Assembly (NCBI GenBank): GCA_963678705.1
Contig: OY783222.1
Location: 186,001 to 250,000, forward strand
Source: Panorpa germanica
Lineage: Eukaryota > Arthropoda > Insecta > Mecoptera > Panorpidae
Reading direction: 5' to 3'
DNA: 64,000 bases
Part shown: positions 63,065-64,000 of the stretch, piece by piece
Layout: each line of letters starts with the position of its first letter
Numbering within the stretch: position 1 is the first letter of the stretch
Translations under genes and position numbers: made by a program
The notes under the pieces: model-generated
The model's database searches: none
The model's input: only the letters and a program-made list of their open reading frames with translations
Told to the model about the DNA's origin: nothing

Positions 63065-63606
63065 TTAAACTATTTTATCTTCTGTTGATGCTTCGGTAGC
63101 ATTTGTATCTGCTTTTAGTTGTGCAGCCTTTCGTCTTCTCCAAGCTGTCATGTATGTTCTAGGATGAATAGGTAAAAAGCCTGCAATGCCTGTTAAGAAA
63201 ATAGCTTTTAGAAACATGGACAATTAATTAAAAAGAAGTTAATGAAGTCCTACCTAATAGTTCTGCTACAGGATTTGAAACTAATGCACCATGTCCGATC
63301 CAATGTCTTACTCGTTCGAAATTAAATGAAACCAGTTTCTCATTATATTGATTTGGTAGTGGGTCATATGTTCCAATTTGTTCTATCACAGGTTGATGTT
63401 GATTTTTACGTTGCTAAAATTTAATTTTAACATATTTCAATTTAACAAATTCGTGTAAATGTAAAGATAATAAGGTAATGTTTTCTAACCTCCATTACAA
63501 CTATATGATAAAAAGGTCGATTTGCACATCCATGTCTTGCGAATCTTATTACTTTTGTAGATGTTCTCATGAATTGTCCAATTCCACTCGCAGGTGACAA
63601 TGCCAT
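63065..63606 (-). CDS. MRPS16: Mitochondrial small-subunit ribosomal protein bS16m, 3 exons, 133 aa
   Basis: Exons in transcript order are 63490-63606, 63254-63413 and 63065-63189 (402 nt). The core reads [20 protein letters not shown], then QRKN...[35 protein letters not shown] and [18 protein letters not shown]. These are the bS16 hallmarks: R..R.G....P.Y.IVV, E.IG.YDP, and the R...W...GA..S.PV..LL helix. The protein sits in the mitochondrial 28S subunit at the base of the 16S-like rRNA 5' domain. The short basic N-terminus may serve for import. The tail [20 protein letters not shown] is charged, as in animal homologues. It is convergent with REEP. Confidence 0.95.
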
Positions 63607-64000
63607 TTTCAAAATCTTTTTATATTTTTCTTATTACAATTAACAAACAAACCTCATTAGTATAGTATAAATAATTCTTAAATTGTCATCTGTGTGCAGT
63701 GCGGGGATAGGACAAAAAAGGAGACACTAGTATTGCCATTGCAAGTTAATTCATATTTTGTTCTTATATAATTAATTTTGTTTATAATTTTTCTATTTTC
63801 TGTTTATAATTTGTTTATATTAGTTTGCTTCAAAATTTTTATAGAAATATATAGTGTTTTGGGTTTCTTTTTATAAGAATATATAGATATATTAAAATCT
63901 TTAGTTCAAATCAAGACTATCATTCCTAATTAAGACATCTATCGCACTCTTCTGGATTTATTAAGAACTCGCTAGCCTCACTATCGCTCACTATATTCTT
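63607..64000. promoter_or_regulatory. MRPS16 upstream region to window end
   Basis: It should hold the MRPS16 promoter. No other gene or repeat was recognised in the last 394 bp. Confidence 0.4.

Overview
The window is AT-rich eukaryotic DNA with short spliced exons (GT-AG introns, mostly 60-300 bp) and many short inverted-repeat transposons. The protein set (Homer, mitochondrial EF-Tu, ATP synthase gamma, LARP6, REEP5/6, MRPS16, an SLC46/PCFT-type transporter) and the compact introns point to an insect, plausibly a lepidopteran. The order is an inference and cannot be proven from this sequence alone.

Layout: (1) 81-948, minus: the first two exons of an unrecognised gene that runs off the left edge. 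(2) 3076-5861, plus: an 8-exon SLC46/PCFT-like transporter of 467 aa. (3) 5983-7810, minus: mitochondrial EF-Tu (465 aa), whose first intron is best read as GC-AG. (4) 8635-9981 and 11016-12342, plus: two tandem ATP synthase gamma genes with identical exon structure. The first is head-to-head with EF-Tu. (5) 15382-18559, minus: Homer (396 aa, EVH1 plus coiled coil). Its TGA is followed in frame by 225 further open codons with no methionine. (6) 19.3-33.4 kb: a composite satellite block of about 75 monomers of ~147 bp with higher-order structure, flanked by diverged monomers and tRNA-like modules in inverted orientation. (7) 34-42.7 kb: no confident gene, several MITE-like elements, and a series of duplicated exon-like modules (35.85-40.6 kb). 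(8) 42790-44133, minus: intronless LARP6 of 447 aa. (9) 44.2-57.5 kb: repeat-rich DNA with a Helitron-like element, MITEs, (TA)n, a composite TTACC/TGACG array and a LINE 3' fragment. (10) 57605-58360: tRNA-Leu(CAG) and a tRNA-Ala-like sequence on either side of a direct-repeat-flanked GC-rich block. (11) 59801-62107, plus: REEP5/6-like gene of 179 aa, convergent with (12) 63065-63606, minus: MRPS16 of 133 aa.

The seven fully contained multi-exon gene models were assembled by hand from splice sites and family alignment. Each gives an exact multiple of three. Several genes serve mitochondria (EF-Tu, two ATP synthase gamma, MRPS16), but there is no operon-like organisation. The main unusual features are the Homer stop-codon extension, the higher-order satellite with a conserved dyad and inverted flanks, the ATP synthase gamma tandem pair and the exon-module series near 36-40 kb.
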